Below, piece after piece: positions 46,555 through 57,935 of a stretch of DNA of 64,000 nucleotides. The position numbers and the translations under genes were made by a program. The notes under the pieces are model-generated. The model had not been told where the DNA came from, made no database searches, and was given only the letters and a program-made list of their open reading frames with translations. Source of the DNA: Chrysoperla carnea (Eukaryota > Arthropoda > Insecta > Neuroptera > Chrysopidae); the NCBI RefSeq assembly GCF_905475395.1, contig NC_058340.1, positions 62,846,181-62,910,180 on the forward strand, given 5' to 3'. The first letter of the stretch is position 1, and each line of letters starts with the position of its first letter.

Positions 46555-49375
46555 TTTGCCTAGTTCAATTGAATGAAAAATACCATTAAAGTGAGGAAGG
46601 AAAAATTCAGTAATCATGGGTATAAAGTTCCTCATTAACTACAACAGTCATTTTTGAAGGAATGCAGATCAATAATTCTACCAGTCCTTAAAGTACACTA
46701 AATAACTACTTTTTTGGATTGTATGAAGCGTCAATAACTGCTTGAGTGATGGACAGAAAATTGCAATTCCAAATTGCGATTTTTTGAGCCAAACTCCTCC
46801 ACCTTAGCTTATTCCATACCTGAAATATTATTTATACACTAAGTGTTATGTATTGAGGAAAAAATTGTTAAAAAAGCACCCATGACATAATCACCCTAAA
46901 AGATTTTCAGTATTTCAATGTATTAACTGCCATGTAAAATAATATTTTGTTCTTCCAAAATTAGCGTAGGTAGATTAGGAATAAATTTAAACAATTATTC
47001 TTTATATGTTACGTAAGCTTCAGTCGAGTATTTAGCAACATAAATGTCTTCAATTATAATTTGATTAAGGATGTTTAATTAGGAAAATCTTAGATAAACC
47101 AGAGAGTCAATATGCTTTATTTTGTGTGTAATTTTAGATATTATGTTTTATTCGATGTACTCTAATTACCAATTCTGAATTAGGAGTTTTATATTTTAGA
47201 TCTAAACAAGTAATTTATTTGTTGCTGTCCATCAAATAAGTAACTAACTCGAAGCAGGTCATCGCTAATGTTGGGTTTCAGCTTATTATCATCTCGTAGA
47301 TTATTTCAAAATATTAATTATTGACATTTATCCTATTTATTTTTATTGTATTTTCCAAATAATGTCAATAGTTTGTATCTCAATGGTAAAATTAATAATT
47401 GCGCTGATTTTTGTGAGAAATTTTTTCTTATTTCATCTAAGTTCAATATTATCTATTTTATTCTCATATTTTTCATAATTTATATATAGTGCTCATTAAA
47501 AAATATTGTCTATTAACTCTATATTTAAAAAAAAAAAGTGATTAATAAATTTAAATATATCACAAATTAATTACTGTGTGCTTTTATTACCCATGTGGGC
47601 GGGTTTAGTTTAAATCAGAATAGACCTTTTTCACATTTTTTTTTTCTTTTTTTTAAATGAAAGTAAATGTCTTGATAAATAGGCTAATTTTTTTCCCCGA
47701 TTTTTTTGGAGCCATATGACCGAGAACAGACAATGAAAATCATTAAAATTCAAATTGGCGAAAACGATCCGGAAACACACGAAGTTACACGAAGGTTGGT
47801 TTGACGTCATTTAAAGTTGATAATAATGATATATTAATACGACTGTTGATTCTGTTTTATTGTCATTGCTTGTCGGATTGACATCGCAGATCACGTGTGC
47901 GGTGGAGCCAAAAAAATCGTTTTAAATTATTTCAAATATTGTGACTTTTTTACAATTTTTTTAATAGTGTTTTTATTGTTAAAAATGCGTAATTTCCGAG
48001 TTACAGGCTCTACTCGACCTATATTTTCAGAAAAAATTAACAAAAAGCATTTCTGTTTTTCATGAAAAAGTCTATTGCGATACATGAGTCATCATGTGAC
48101 TTAAAATCTTAGATCATATATTTTAAATGGATGAGCCCAGTGTATACCAAGTATATGTATTTTGGCGTCACAGAGTAGATTAACAAAGATGAGAGTAGAT
48201 TAACAAAGATGAGAGTAGATTAACAAAGATGAAAATAGTTGGAGGCCCGTTTAAAATATATGATCTAAGGAGGCATGATCGTATAACCGGAATCAGCTGT
48301 TTCAATGATGTGTTTATATTTCAAATTGACATTTCATATGATCATATGATCGTATGATCATATATTTTAAAATGTAGTGTATTTTCAAAGGGTATAATCT
48401 TATTTAAAATACGCGCCAGGATATTACGTTGTATATTAAAACATGCGTATTATGACCAGGCCCTGATATTTACTATCCTTGTCAATCTACTTGGAGAGGT
48501 GGTTCTCACTCTGTTGGCAATTCCAGTAGTGAATTTTCAAAGCTTAAAATCATAGGTATGAGTTAACATCGCTGTTGTTAATGTTAATTGTAAGATGAAT
48601 AATTCATTATAAAATCACAATAGGGGATCGGACTAAATTTTTTTTATCACTTCAGATGAAGAATTCTCACAAAATTTAATCGGAGAGACCCACAACAGAT
48701 GTTCCATTCACATAAATCTTTCATGGAGAAAATTTCAATATTGTAAGCACATCGCCAACGTAGTTAGTTTATTCGACCTAATTTATATAACTTTTAATAG
48801 ACTAAATTAGTTAGGTGCCTTAATTAATTAATAGAATAACAGGAATGCATAGAATTTAATTTTTTTATTAAAAATAATTCGATTACATACTATAAGATAT
48901 GTATTATTAATTAGTAAAGTAATAAAACTAAGTATTAATTATGTCCACCGAAGTTGCTCTTATCCAATGATAAGAACTTGTTCCATGTATATTATATAAT
49001 AATTCATCCTCCACAAATGTATCATGTTCCGTAAGTACATTTTTTTTCTGAATATTACATCCTGTAAAAAAATTGAACGATTTTTATTACTTTGAAACTA
49101 TAAATTTGAATAAAAAAAAAATGAAGCAATAATCAAATTTTTCACAACAATTAAAACTCACAACACAACAATTTCAAAAAATTCCAAGATACACTGTAAG
49201 AACTGAAATTAAAAATATGTTAGTTAAACATTATGTACTACATACGCTAATGTAGAGAGCTTTTAAAAGTCAGCGAAAAAGCATATCAACTCTTTGATTA
49301 TTGCAACAACTGAGAATTTAAAAAAATAAATCTTACATTAATAAATTTTCGCTGACTGAAGTAAAGCCCGCTACT
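46555..49375. other. Intergenic region with palindromes and tandem repeat
   Basis: Between the PCM1 3' end and the stop codon of the small minus-strand gene. It is mostly AT-rich. The section 47700-48500 is less AT-rich and contains an inverted repeat with a short tandem array in its loop (48108-48269) and a self-complementary ATGATCATATGATC cluster at about 48335-48372. Near 49269 and 49346 an 11-bp stem (GTCAGCGAAAA) lies within the probable 3' UTR of the small gene. No protein gene is visible. Confidence 0.5.
48108..48269. repeat. 20-bp inverted repeat enclosing a 20-bp tandem repeat x3
   Basis: CTTAGATCATATATTTTAAA at 48108-48127 is exactly inverted at 48250-48269. In the loop, a 20-base unit beginning GAGTAGATTAACAAAGAT is repeated three times in tandem (48173-48232) with almost no variation, which suggests a recent expansion. 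The arm motif GATCATATATTTTAAA occurs a third time at about 48356. Confidence 0.75.
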
Positions 49376-51088
49376 TTATATGTAATGGCCCATTAAACAA
49401 CGAGATCCATCTCGCTGATCAGGGATAACAATTGGGCAATGAATTTGTGTTGAGCCATAAGAATATTGAGATCCACGCATTGATTCTGTAATATGTGTTA
49501 TACCAAATTTTTAAACAATTTTATTTTAATTAATAATGTTGCAGGGGAGGAAACTATCGTTATTGTATTAAAAAAAAGTTAGAAAATAAAATATTTAAAA
49601 TTAAACATAATTGAGTTACCTCGGGGACTTTCCCGATTTAATAATACAGAAAACTCTTTGAATTCTCAATATACTGTGTTCACTAAACATTTGTAAAGTC
49701 TGCCTATCTTTAGTCACGAAATAGATATGATCGTTAATACCAAGCTTAGGTCGAAAAATTCCGTTAAAACAGCGTTCGATCAAAGTTTTCAAATCATCAA
49801 AATCTTATGGAAGCAGCAAAGGTTGTTTTAAAAACTTTTAAATATTTAAATGATTTCTTTTCCTGACGAAGAAAATTTCTAAAAACCCATGTACAAGATG
49901 AAAAAAATGAACATTTTATTCGTTTGGCTTAAATAAGTCGTAAAGAAGCCTCCTGGAGCTAGAGCGCATACTAAAACGATCCATTAAGGGAAAATCTTTG
50001 AAAGTATGTTATATATAATAAACCAAGTACCTCTCTCCTCAAAATTTGCAACAATTTCGAGTCGGTAAAATATGAATTTATGCCGAATGTTATAGAAATG
50101 GTTTGAAAAGTGTATAAATGTGTTAAGCAGAAATAATCGCCTACTTGTGGCGTTATAATTAATTAAAAAAACTTCCAATCAAAATTACTAGACCGATAAC
50201 GTGAATTTTGAGCTACTCTGTACAGAAAACAAGTTTTTAAACGCAACCAACGCAAAGAAAATTTTATAATAATAAGTAGGTCAATTTTTATTTCAGTAGG
50301 CAAGTTTTAATAATAGATGCTCATTATCTTGAACGAAAGCATACATGACAATTTTTATCATGCGAGATAAGCTCCCGAATGTAAATTTTTAATTAAAAGG
50401 TGATAAATTTAAAATTCGTTACAAAAAAAAAAATAAATAAATAAAAATAACTATAAAAAATTGGCATCCAAAAAAAAAATCCCTAAATTTAAAAAAAAAA
50501 CGTGGGATATTTAAAATAATAAACAAAATAAATAAATTAAAATTCTGGAAAATTTATATTACAACATTTTAAAAAAATATAGAGGTCATATCTTAAAATA
50601 GACGCTAGATATAAACTAAATATACCTTCTTGGCGCAATTTCTTAGAGCATTGCTTCAATTCGTAATTAGTATCATATCTTCGTTTTCTTTGTGACGAAT
50701 TCAATACAGCACACCGTTGTTGTAACTCTGGTTTCGTCTCATGTCCCAAATACGTTAAAATTTGTTGATTATTAAATTTTCCATCACATTTTGACCGCAT
50801 ATCACTGTCACCACCAATCATGTTGTTTTCCTGCACAATGTTATCACAATGCATACTAGACATATCACAATCATTAATAATTAAATTTTCCTGTTTCATA
50901 CTCGTTGTAACGGGTTGATACCCGTAATATCCGTTGGATGAACTAATGCTAAATAAATGTGGATTTGTATCTGGTTGTTGTTCCAAACATTCTGTTGTCG
51001 AATTATATAAAAAGTTTGTATCCATCATACTCGTGGTATCATCATTATTATTTGACCATGATTTTAATTCAAATTGTGTCAAAACCAT
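49376..51088 (-). CDS. Uncharacterised small nuclear-type protein, two exons, 190 aa
   Basis: Exon 1 is 51088-50626, ending at a GTATAT donor in phase 1. Exon 2 is 49485-49376, preceded by an ACATATTACAG acceptor and completing the split codon in phase, then running 35 codons to TAA. The N-terminal 100 residues are Asn/Ser/Asp-rich and look disordered. Residues 110-155 are better ordered in composition (QILTYLGHETKPELQQRC, then SSQRKRRYDTNYELKQ) with an RKRR cluster that could be a nuclear signal. The C-terminus encoded by exon 2 has SYGSTQIHCPIVIPDQRDG, quite unlike random AT-rich sequence. I do not recognise the family; a transcriptional or immediate-early regulator is only a guess. An extra internal exon in the 1.1-kb intron is not excluded. 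Confidence 0.65.
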
Positions 51089-51195
51089 TTTTGTTTTTTA
51101 TTTTAAAAATCAGTCCTTTTTTCGCTACAACAATTTTTATAAACAATTAATTATTATAAAAATTATATAATATTTATAAGAAACAATAAGCTTCA

Positions 51196-51212
51196 CTTTT
51201 TATAATTTTATA
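51196..51212 (-). promoter_or_regulatory. Possible TATA box of the small minus-strand gene
   Basis: On the minus strand the segment reads TATAAAATTATAAAAAG, about 110 bases upstream of the ATG at 51088. This would place a start of transcription near 51170 and give a 5' UTR of roughly 80 bases. In DNA this AT-rich the match is weak evidence. Confidence 0.3.
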
Positions 51213-53100
51213 ATATACTTTCACTTAATTAATAACAGTATATAACATTGAAGTGAACAAATAGTTATGAGAAGTCAACGATTGTGTACATTCAAGAAAG
51301 CTATGCCTATGCCGCTATTCAAACACCGCCAAGCGACCGGCTTGTTTCAACATATAATCATAATAATAACATCGTGAATTCGTGACACGAGTATGGCATA
51401 TTTACAAATAATATATCCCCCCACTGTTCTTGTGGAATTATTTTATTTCAATAATGGTAGATTGTTCCAATTTTTTCTTGGTAATTTTTTAATACACAAT
51501 ATTATAATATTTTACTTCATAGAAATTTTTTTTACTTTAACTTATATTTTGTTCTAATTAATAAATGAAAGGTAAATAGATGGATTACATTAATTTATAT
51601 TTGCTGCATATGTTTTAAATTAAGTTAAATTTAAAAAAAAGGCGCGTTTAATTTTATTCATAATAGGTATGTTCGAGCAGTATGGTATATTATATTTATT
51701 TTCAGGTTTGGTTGGCAAAACGAATTATAAATGGATCTCACTTTAAAGTGTTCTAAAAAATCAAGACATTTTTTAATTTTATCTGCCTGTTTACTTTTTT
51801 TTGTAGGCCCTTCGCTCAAATACGTCAAATTATTGCAAAAATGCAAAGTAATACCAAAATCACAAAAAATGGAAGTGCAAATTTATTATTTGTTATCACC
51901 TCCACTCACAATAAACATTTGTCGAACTATGACAATTATTTTTTTTAAGGAGGATCCCTCACCAGTAATAGAAAAAAATAAATTAGTAGAAAATGATCCA
52001 AATTTTTAGTATGTTGTAGTTAACGATACATATTATTAAATTTAAAAAAAATTTATTTTTTTCTATTACTGGTGAGGGATCCTCCTTAAGTGTTGCAATT
52101 GGAATCTTAATTTTAAAAATATTGCACATTGTATTTTAGTTATTTTAATGATCGTGTAGAAAAGACAAATTGTACTCCTAAGAAAAGAAAGACAAATTGT
52201 ACTCTATAAACGAATTTAAGTTAGTACGAACGCTCAATTAAAACAGGCCACGTTAGCTATATTTGTATTGTGAGTCAAAAAGAGCGTTACATATATGATA
52301 ATAAATATTGGAGCTGATATAAAATCTCCATTTCATTCGAGACAAACAAACACATCGAAGGTAGGATGACGTAATCACAAGTAAATGCTGGCTTCTGAAA
52401 GGTGATCGCGAACTATGTAATATTTGAACTTAAGAATATTTGAATTAATAATTTTATGCCTTTTTTATTAGGCCGCCTTAATTAATTTATGAATACTGAG
52501 ACTACATTAAATAAAAGTAAGTTATGGACATTTAATTAGCATAAGGTTGAGACTTGGTGATATACCTACAAAAATTGAAATATTTTCGAAGAAGATTGTT
52601 CCAATATTTTACTCTATCAATATAAAACATTGGTTTTCATGGTAACACTTCGACAAATGTCGAATATTTTTAAGTTTATTTTAGAAAGCAATATATACAG
52701 ACTTTTAACCGGTTTAGGGTAAAAATTTATCGATTTACTGCAAAGCATAAATATCAATGTAATTTTTAACTTATTTGTGAAATATACTGTGTAGTAATTG
52801 AAATGTTTTGAATTGAAAATAATAGATACATCGATAATTGTGGTTATTGTTTGCTTGAATAAATTTGTGTTAAGTAAATTTAGTTGTGTATTTGAACAGT
52901 TGGTACTCTAAATCTATGACATATATAAAAATGGCGGGCGGATATCCTGAATAATTTTCTAAAGTATCCAAATCGGCAACATTACAATTGTACAGTGTAT
53001 TTTTATTGCGAATATATATAAATAAAAAATTCTATAATATAATAAGAAAATTTTTTATGATTAAATATTATTGAAAAAATTTATATATTTTAAAAATTGA
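51213..53100. other. AT-rich intergenic DNA
   Basis: Upstream of the small minus-strand gene. A 92-codon frame at 51731-52009 is not convincing as a gene: it is low-complexity and its end is formed by one arm of the perfect inverted repeat at 51945-52089. Nothing else stands out. Confidence 0.5.
51945..52089. repeat. Perfect 40-bp inverted repeat, 65-base loop
   Basis: The arms are 51945-51984 and 52050-52089, including AAGGAGGATCCCTCACCAGT and its exact complement, with no mismatch over 40 bases. The perfect match suggests recent origin. It is too short to hold genes; it could be a young MITE or the trace of an inverted duplication. Confidence 0.85.
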
Positions 53101-53129
53101 ACTATTTCGAGTAGTAGATTTCTTAATGT

Positions 53130-53200
53130 TTTATACGGCGTAAATTGCCGAACGTAGACGAGAGTTTGCGAGAGCCTTCTCAAACAACAAGCAGCGGCCC
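53130..53200 (+). other. Possible untranslated first exon of a plus-strand gene
   Basis: A locally GC-richer stretch (AATTGCCGAACGTAGACGAG ... CAAGCAGCGGCCC) ends at a consensus donor GTAAGTGA at 53201. There is no long open frame. This is the look of a 5' untranslated exon followed by a long intron that would run past the window end. A partly similar motif (ATTGCCGAACGAGGC) at about 57965 lies within a repeat, so a repeat origin is also possible. Confidence 0.3.
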
Positions 53201-54745
53201 GTAAGTGACTTTCCTAATAAATATATTTAAAATTATTCTAGTTATATATATTATTAAATTATTTGTGTATTTATTTTGTGTTTTGTGATTAAATCTGGTA
53301 AGTGACTTATTAATTGCGAAGTCTCTTGTGTTAGTATTTACATAGAAATCATCAAATTTTTAAACACACTATTCTGTTTCTAGTGTCTTATTTTTTCATG
53401 TTACAAAAAAGAAACGTTCCACTTGTAATTTTTTTATTATAGAAATATAACTTAACTTTGCGTCATGCAAATATTTAAAGTGATTTAAGTGGCCTATTCC
53501 GTTATGTAGTTAATTATGGTGAAAATTTTTCTATGTTGTAAATTTTTAAGTTGACGCCCATGACGCAGTATGGCGCATCATTATTTTCAATGTTCTTCAT
53601 ATTCATTTTTGAAGACAACCCTGTTTATGTATGCACTTTAATTAAAATTTATTATAACCTTACAACGAGCCTTGAGCTGCTTTAGTCATAAAAGATATCG
53701 ACCTTAATTTATTCAAACATGTTGCTAATATAACTAATATTTCCGGCATTTTGTATTCAATTTTTCAAAATTTTGTATCATTTCTTATTTTATCTTTTCA
53801 TACTAAAATTATGAGTGGAAATCGTTTCTCTAAAATCTCTATGATTAACACATGCTTTTAGAAAATTTGCTTACTTATTCTAATTTGTTTAAAATTTAAA
53901 AAAGTTTTTGGAACGTGGCTACCAAATTTTGAATTTGATTATTGGTAGTTTTATTAGGAAGTTGCTTCTTTATATAAAAGTTATCGAATGTAAATGGTGT
54001 GACAGAAAAGTTTACGATAAAAACACCTGTAACTATTTTTGCTGTAAATCTTGGTGTCTATTTAATAATGTTTTTTGTCGATATATTAATTGAATACCTG
54101 TATACGGTATAGAATAATGACCCCAATTTATAATCAATATTGTTTAGTAGTATAGTAAATGAGCAGTTGATTGATGCATTTGGCGCCTGAGTGCCTGAAT
54201 TCAATTTGTGTATGTTCTACTTTTTGCACGAATTCTCACCGTATAATTATTTCCATATCATTGAATATTTTTACCTGTTTTTCAATATAAACGTACTAGA
54301 TTTTCCAACTTATTTCAATTTACATTATGCCTTTAAATTTTATTCTACATTTAATGCAAAATATTTTATTCATTCCGTTTTTGTACGACTGTGTGTTAGT
54401 ATGAAATTTATCGATTTCATTTTTTAGTTTTCTGGGTGATATTTTTTGATTGAATTGATACTTTTAAGAAAATTTTTTTAAGGTCTAGTTTAGTTTTCGA
54501 GCTATTGAACCTAAAAATGAAAATCTTACACATGTAAGTAAATTTTGGTGAAATTGATTTGAGTTTTATTAGAGGTTATGGTTGCAAATTTTGCACCAGT
54601 AGATGGAGCCAGGTATGAAATGTTTAAGCCCAGAACTTTGAACCCACCGACTCTACGGAGCAATTCAAGCAGTCATTAAATTTCTATGTTGCTTCTGGCC
54701 TTAACAGAATGTTATTTGCTTATAATAGCACTTTTCACTAAGAGA
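53201..54745. other. AT-rich DNA, no gene seen
   Basis: Either the start of a long intron or intergenic DNA. The open frames of 61 and 78 codons are rich in F, Y, I and N as expected from random AT-rich sequence. Confidence 0.5.
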
Positions 54746-55070
54746 TAGTGTCCGACCGAAGCTTCAGCTTCGGATTCGGCGAAAAAAGCCACCTTCGATC
54801 AAACATTCGGCTTCGGTCGAATTCAGGCCGAATCCGGAAGTTTGGCCGAAGGTTCCTAGTAAACGTCGGAATTGAACGAACTGTTCTAAATGTTATTATT
54901 TTGAAATAAATTTCAAGGTAATTTTTTAATCATCTTTAGATTGACTTCTAGATCATCTTCTAGAGATCATAATCTCTAGATCAACTTCTAGAGATCAACT
55001 TTAATATTTAAGTTTTTAAATCATGTTTTTAAACCTTCGGCTTCGGCCGAAGGTTGTCGGTCGGACTCTA
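54746..55070. mobile_element. hAT-like MITE with 8-bp target duplication
   Basis: Terminal inverted repeats TAGTGTCCGACCGA (left) and, reverse-complemented, TAGAGTCCGACCGA (right). Immediately outside, CTAAGAGA occurs on both sides (54738-54745 and 55071-55078), an 8-bp target-site duplication as produced by hAT transposases. The ends carry many copies of CTTCGGC/GCCGAAG in both orientations, and the middle repeats CTTCTAGA/ATCTCTAGA motifs. No transposase. Confidence 0.85.
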
Positions 55071-56029
55071 CTAAGAGATTAACATAGATTACAGTTGCTA
55101 AATCGTGGTCGTTTCGCTGTGAAATGCAAAAACTGGAAAAATGCACTTTGCGAAGGGATTAATATTAGGGAAATTATTTTGCAAGCAGATCTAAAGATCT
55201 AAACTTGTTGTTAGAGAAGGATGGCATATTTTTAAGCCTCATTTCCTCCGAAAGCTAACTTTTTTCGAAAAAATTAAAATGTTTTAGTTTTTTATGAGGG
55301 TAAACTTTCTAATTTAAAGTGTTATTCTATCTCTTACCGTTTATAATCGAAATTGACTATTAAAGAAACCCAAAGGACTTAGTCTAATCTGATGTAAGAA
55401 CATGATGTCCCCCAACAAACTCTGCAAGTTTTATTTAAATTATTTTTTAATTGGTTAACTATAAAATGAGCTATTAACCATTATAAATTAAAATGTGCCA
55501 GCCTGTATATTGATTTCTGTAACAGCCTAAAGACGTGAAGAAGAGAACGATATTAAATCTTACAATTGACAACAAAAGCGATTATTTTTAATTCAATCAA
55601 AAATTATAATAAATTGTTTATTAGGACTTGAGCATAACATAATTGTAGCTACACCACAGAGAATACTTTTGTAACTAGTTAAATATTATTTTTGACACTG
55701 ACCCACTTTTATTGATATATTGCGCGACAATACCTTACAAAACAATTGCATGTACTGAGGGGATTATTTTTTCTCCATGAAGTACAAACAATCTTGGTAC
55801 AATAATTCATGTATTTCAAAATGAAACACACCTGTGTACATCTTACATTGTAATTCCTATTTAATGTTTTCCAACTCGAATTATTTTTGTTTTTGACAAA
55901 TTTTCCATAATCTAAAATAGACGTGGTTACCAAGAAAGGAGTGTGAAGAAGCACATACTCTCTCATCCCTATATCCTCAAAGAAATAATCAAAAAGTGGA
56001 AAAACAAGTATAATTTAGCTTGCACTTGA
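55071..56029. other. AT-rich DNA, no gene seen
   Basis: No convincing coding frame. An 85-codon minus-strand frame (55709-55966) has no start context, domain or splice support. Confidence 0.5.
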
Positions 56030-56310
56030 AGCGTATCTAAGAAAACTCCATTAAATTACCTTTTTCCTTGGAGCCTTCACCAAATTGAACGGAATTTGAG
56101 GGTTATCGCCATTTTTTTAGTTGTTTCGAGAAAGGAAGCCAAAACTCGCACCTGAAACGTAGCTAAGAACTATCCCCATTAAATTACCTTTCAAACAAAA
56201 CAAAAAAATTCAAATCGATATATCCGTTTGGAAGCAACGATGCCACAGACAGACAGGCACACATAGCGATCAAACTTACAACACTTTTTCTTGGTTCGGG
56301 GGTTAAAAAC
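56030..56310 (+). repeat. Dispersed LINE-like tail repeat, copy C (doubled)
   Basis: CTTGCACTTGAAGCGTATCT...TTAAATTACC is followed about 110 bases later by a second CTCGCACCTGAAACGTAGCT...TTAAATTACC, so the unit is partly duplicated in tandem. The second unit ends with GCAACGATGCCACAGACAGA and GGGGGTTAAAAAC, as in copies A and B. Confidence 0.6.
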
Positions 56311-56562
56311 ATAATAATTGATTCCGATGTCTCGAAGTTCATCAATAATTTCATTTTAGCTACGCGTAAGTAAATAATAGAAAAAATTATTTTATGTCGG
56401 TGAAACCTTAAAAATGTTGGCTTTTGTAATCATTCAGCTCTTAAAATTCATTTTACGTATGTAATGGTGAAACTTAAAAGTACAATATTTTACCGTTTTG
56501 GCGCTAGCTGTTACTACAATTGTATACAATTGGTACATATACGATGTCAGTTATCATTTTTA

Positions 56563-57176
56563 ACCGACTTCAAACAAAGAAGGGGAGGAGGTTGTCAATT
56601 CGACTTTTTTATTTTTTTTTATGTGTGTTACCTCAGAACTTTCGACTGGGTGAACCGATTTTGATAATTCTTTATCTATTTGAAAGCTAGTGCTTCCCGT
56701 GTGGTCCCATTTTGGTCGAGTTCTGATAACGGTATCCATGTGAAAATCATAAAAGTCTTAAATTTGCATTCAGTATGCACGACAAGAGGCCGAATAACTC
56801 AATATCACGCCAACAGATTTCGATGATTCTTTTTTTAGTGACAAATTAGTTAGTGTACCTTAAATTTACTAAAACAAAATAAAAAAAACTTTTAACAAAA
56901 AGAAAACCGACTTCAAATTAAAATGCACTAAAAAAATAAAAAAATAACGATAATATAATGTAGTTAAAATTATTGTTATTTTTGGAGTCGGTGTCAGCCA
57001 AGCTAATGTAGCAAACTGTTTTGCCAGAGTTGTTTCCTTGGCTGACACCGACTCCAAAAATAACAATTTTAACTACATTATATTATCGTTATTTTTTTAC
57101 TTTTTGGTGCATTTTAATTTGTTTTGGAAAAGTTTTTCTTTTGAAGTTGGTTTTATTTTTGTTAAAAGTTTTTTTT
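56563..57176. mobile_element. Palindromic element, copy 2, with longer head
   Basis: The palindrome at 56880-57176 repeats the one at 23384-23706 almost base for base, including the GTCGGTGTCAGCCAAGCTAA centre. Upstream, 56797-56875 also matches copy 1. The head at 56563 starts AACCGACTTCAAACAAAGAA with GGGGAGGAGGTT, a motif I know from high-copy insect repeats. Copy 2 keeps about 230 bases of head that copy 1 lacks. Confidence 0.75.
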
Positions 57177-57639
57177 ATACATAATTTGTTTTGTTTTAGA
57201 ATCACTGTTGTAATGTAACGACTTAAAACAATTTAATTAGGTCAAAAGGCACATATATACAATTATTATGTATACCGAGAAAAATAATAATTTTTATTTT
57301 TTATTATTTAAACAACTTCACTTTAACAAATATTTACTATACTGTTGTTTTTTAATGAATGTTTTTTTTCTACTAAATTTAGAAGTTTTCATAGTTTTGT
57401 AGAATTTTTTTTGTATATTTTTATTTTCATATCAAGTTCGTTATATTTTTTAAACAATTTTCTCTTTGTTTCAACACAATTTATTTTCCAAGAAAAAATT
57501 ATTTTTTCTTGCTGTGATCTAATTTTTTGTTCTTTTTGGTAATATGTTATTTTGTAAACCTGAAAATGATCAGCCGGTGTTAAGGAACGTAAACAAAAGG
57601 GTTTGATTAAGGATGCACGAGTGCCAGCCAGGGTAATTT
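57177..57639. other. AT-rich DNA, no gene seen
   Basis: T-rich sequence with poly-phenylalanine-like frames only. Nothing recognised. Confidence 0.5.
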
Positions 57640-57935
57640 TGGATAAAAGGCTTGATTTTTATACCATGTATATATGATATATATCAAGGTATACTAAGAT
57701 TAGTCCCAAGTGTAACGCTTTAAAATATTGATGCTACAAACAAAATATTGGTATAAGTGTTCATAAAATCACCTAATTAGCCCATTTCCGTCTGTCTGCC
57801 TATCTGTCGTCTGCCCGTCTGTCTTCACGATAACTCAAAAACGAAAAGAGATATCAAGCTGAAATTTTTATAGCGTGCATAGGAAATAAAAAGTGAGGTC
57901 GAGTTCGTGAATGAACAACATCGGTCAATTCACGG
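57640..57935 (+). repeat. High-copy insect repeat (TCAAGGTATACTAAG type)
   Basis: Contains ATATCAAGGTATACTAAGAT, CACCTAATTAGCCCATTTCC, a CTGTCTGCC-type run, ACGATAACTCAAAAACGAAA and AAAAAGTGAGGTCGAGTTCG. I recognise this order from repeats found widely in insects. It is non-coding. A small piece of what may be the far end of the same family in inverted orientation is at about 33710-33785 (TTACAAGATGGATCCTACGG). Confidence 0.5.

Noticed and set aside
51731-52009. 92-codon frame with a hydrophobic N-terminal half
   Set aside because: Its last third is one arm of the 40-bp inverted repeat, the composition matches random AT-rich sequence, and no splice or promoter signals accompany it.
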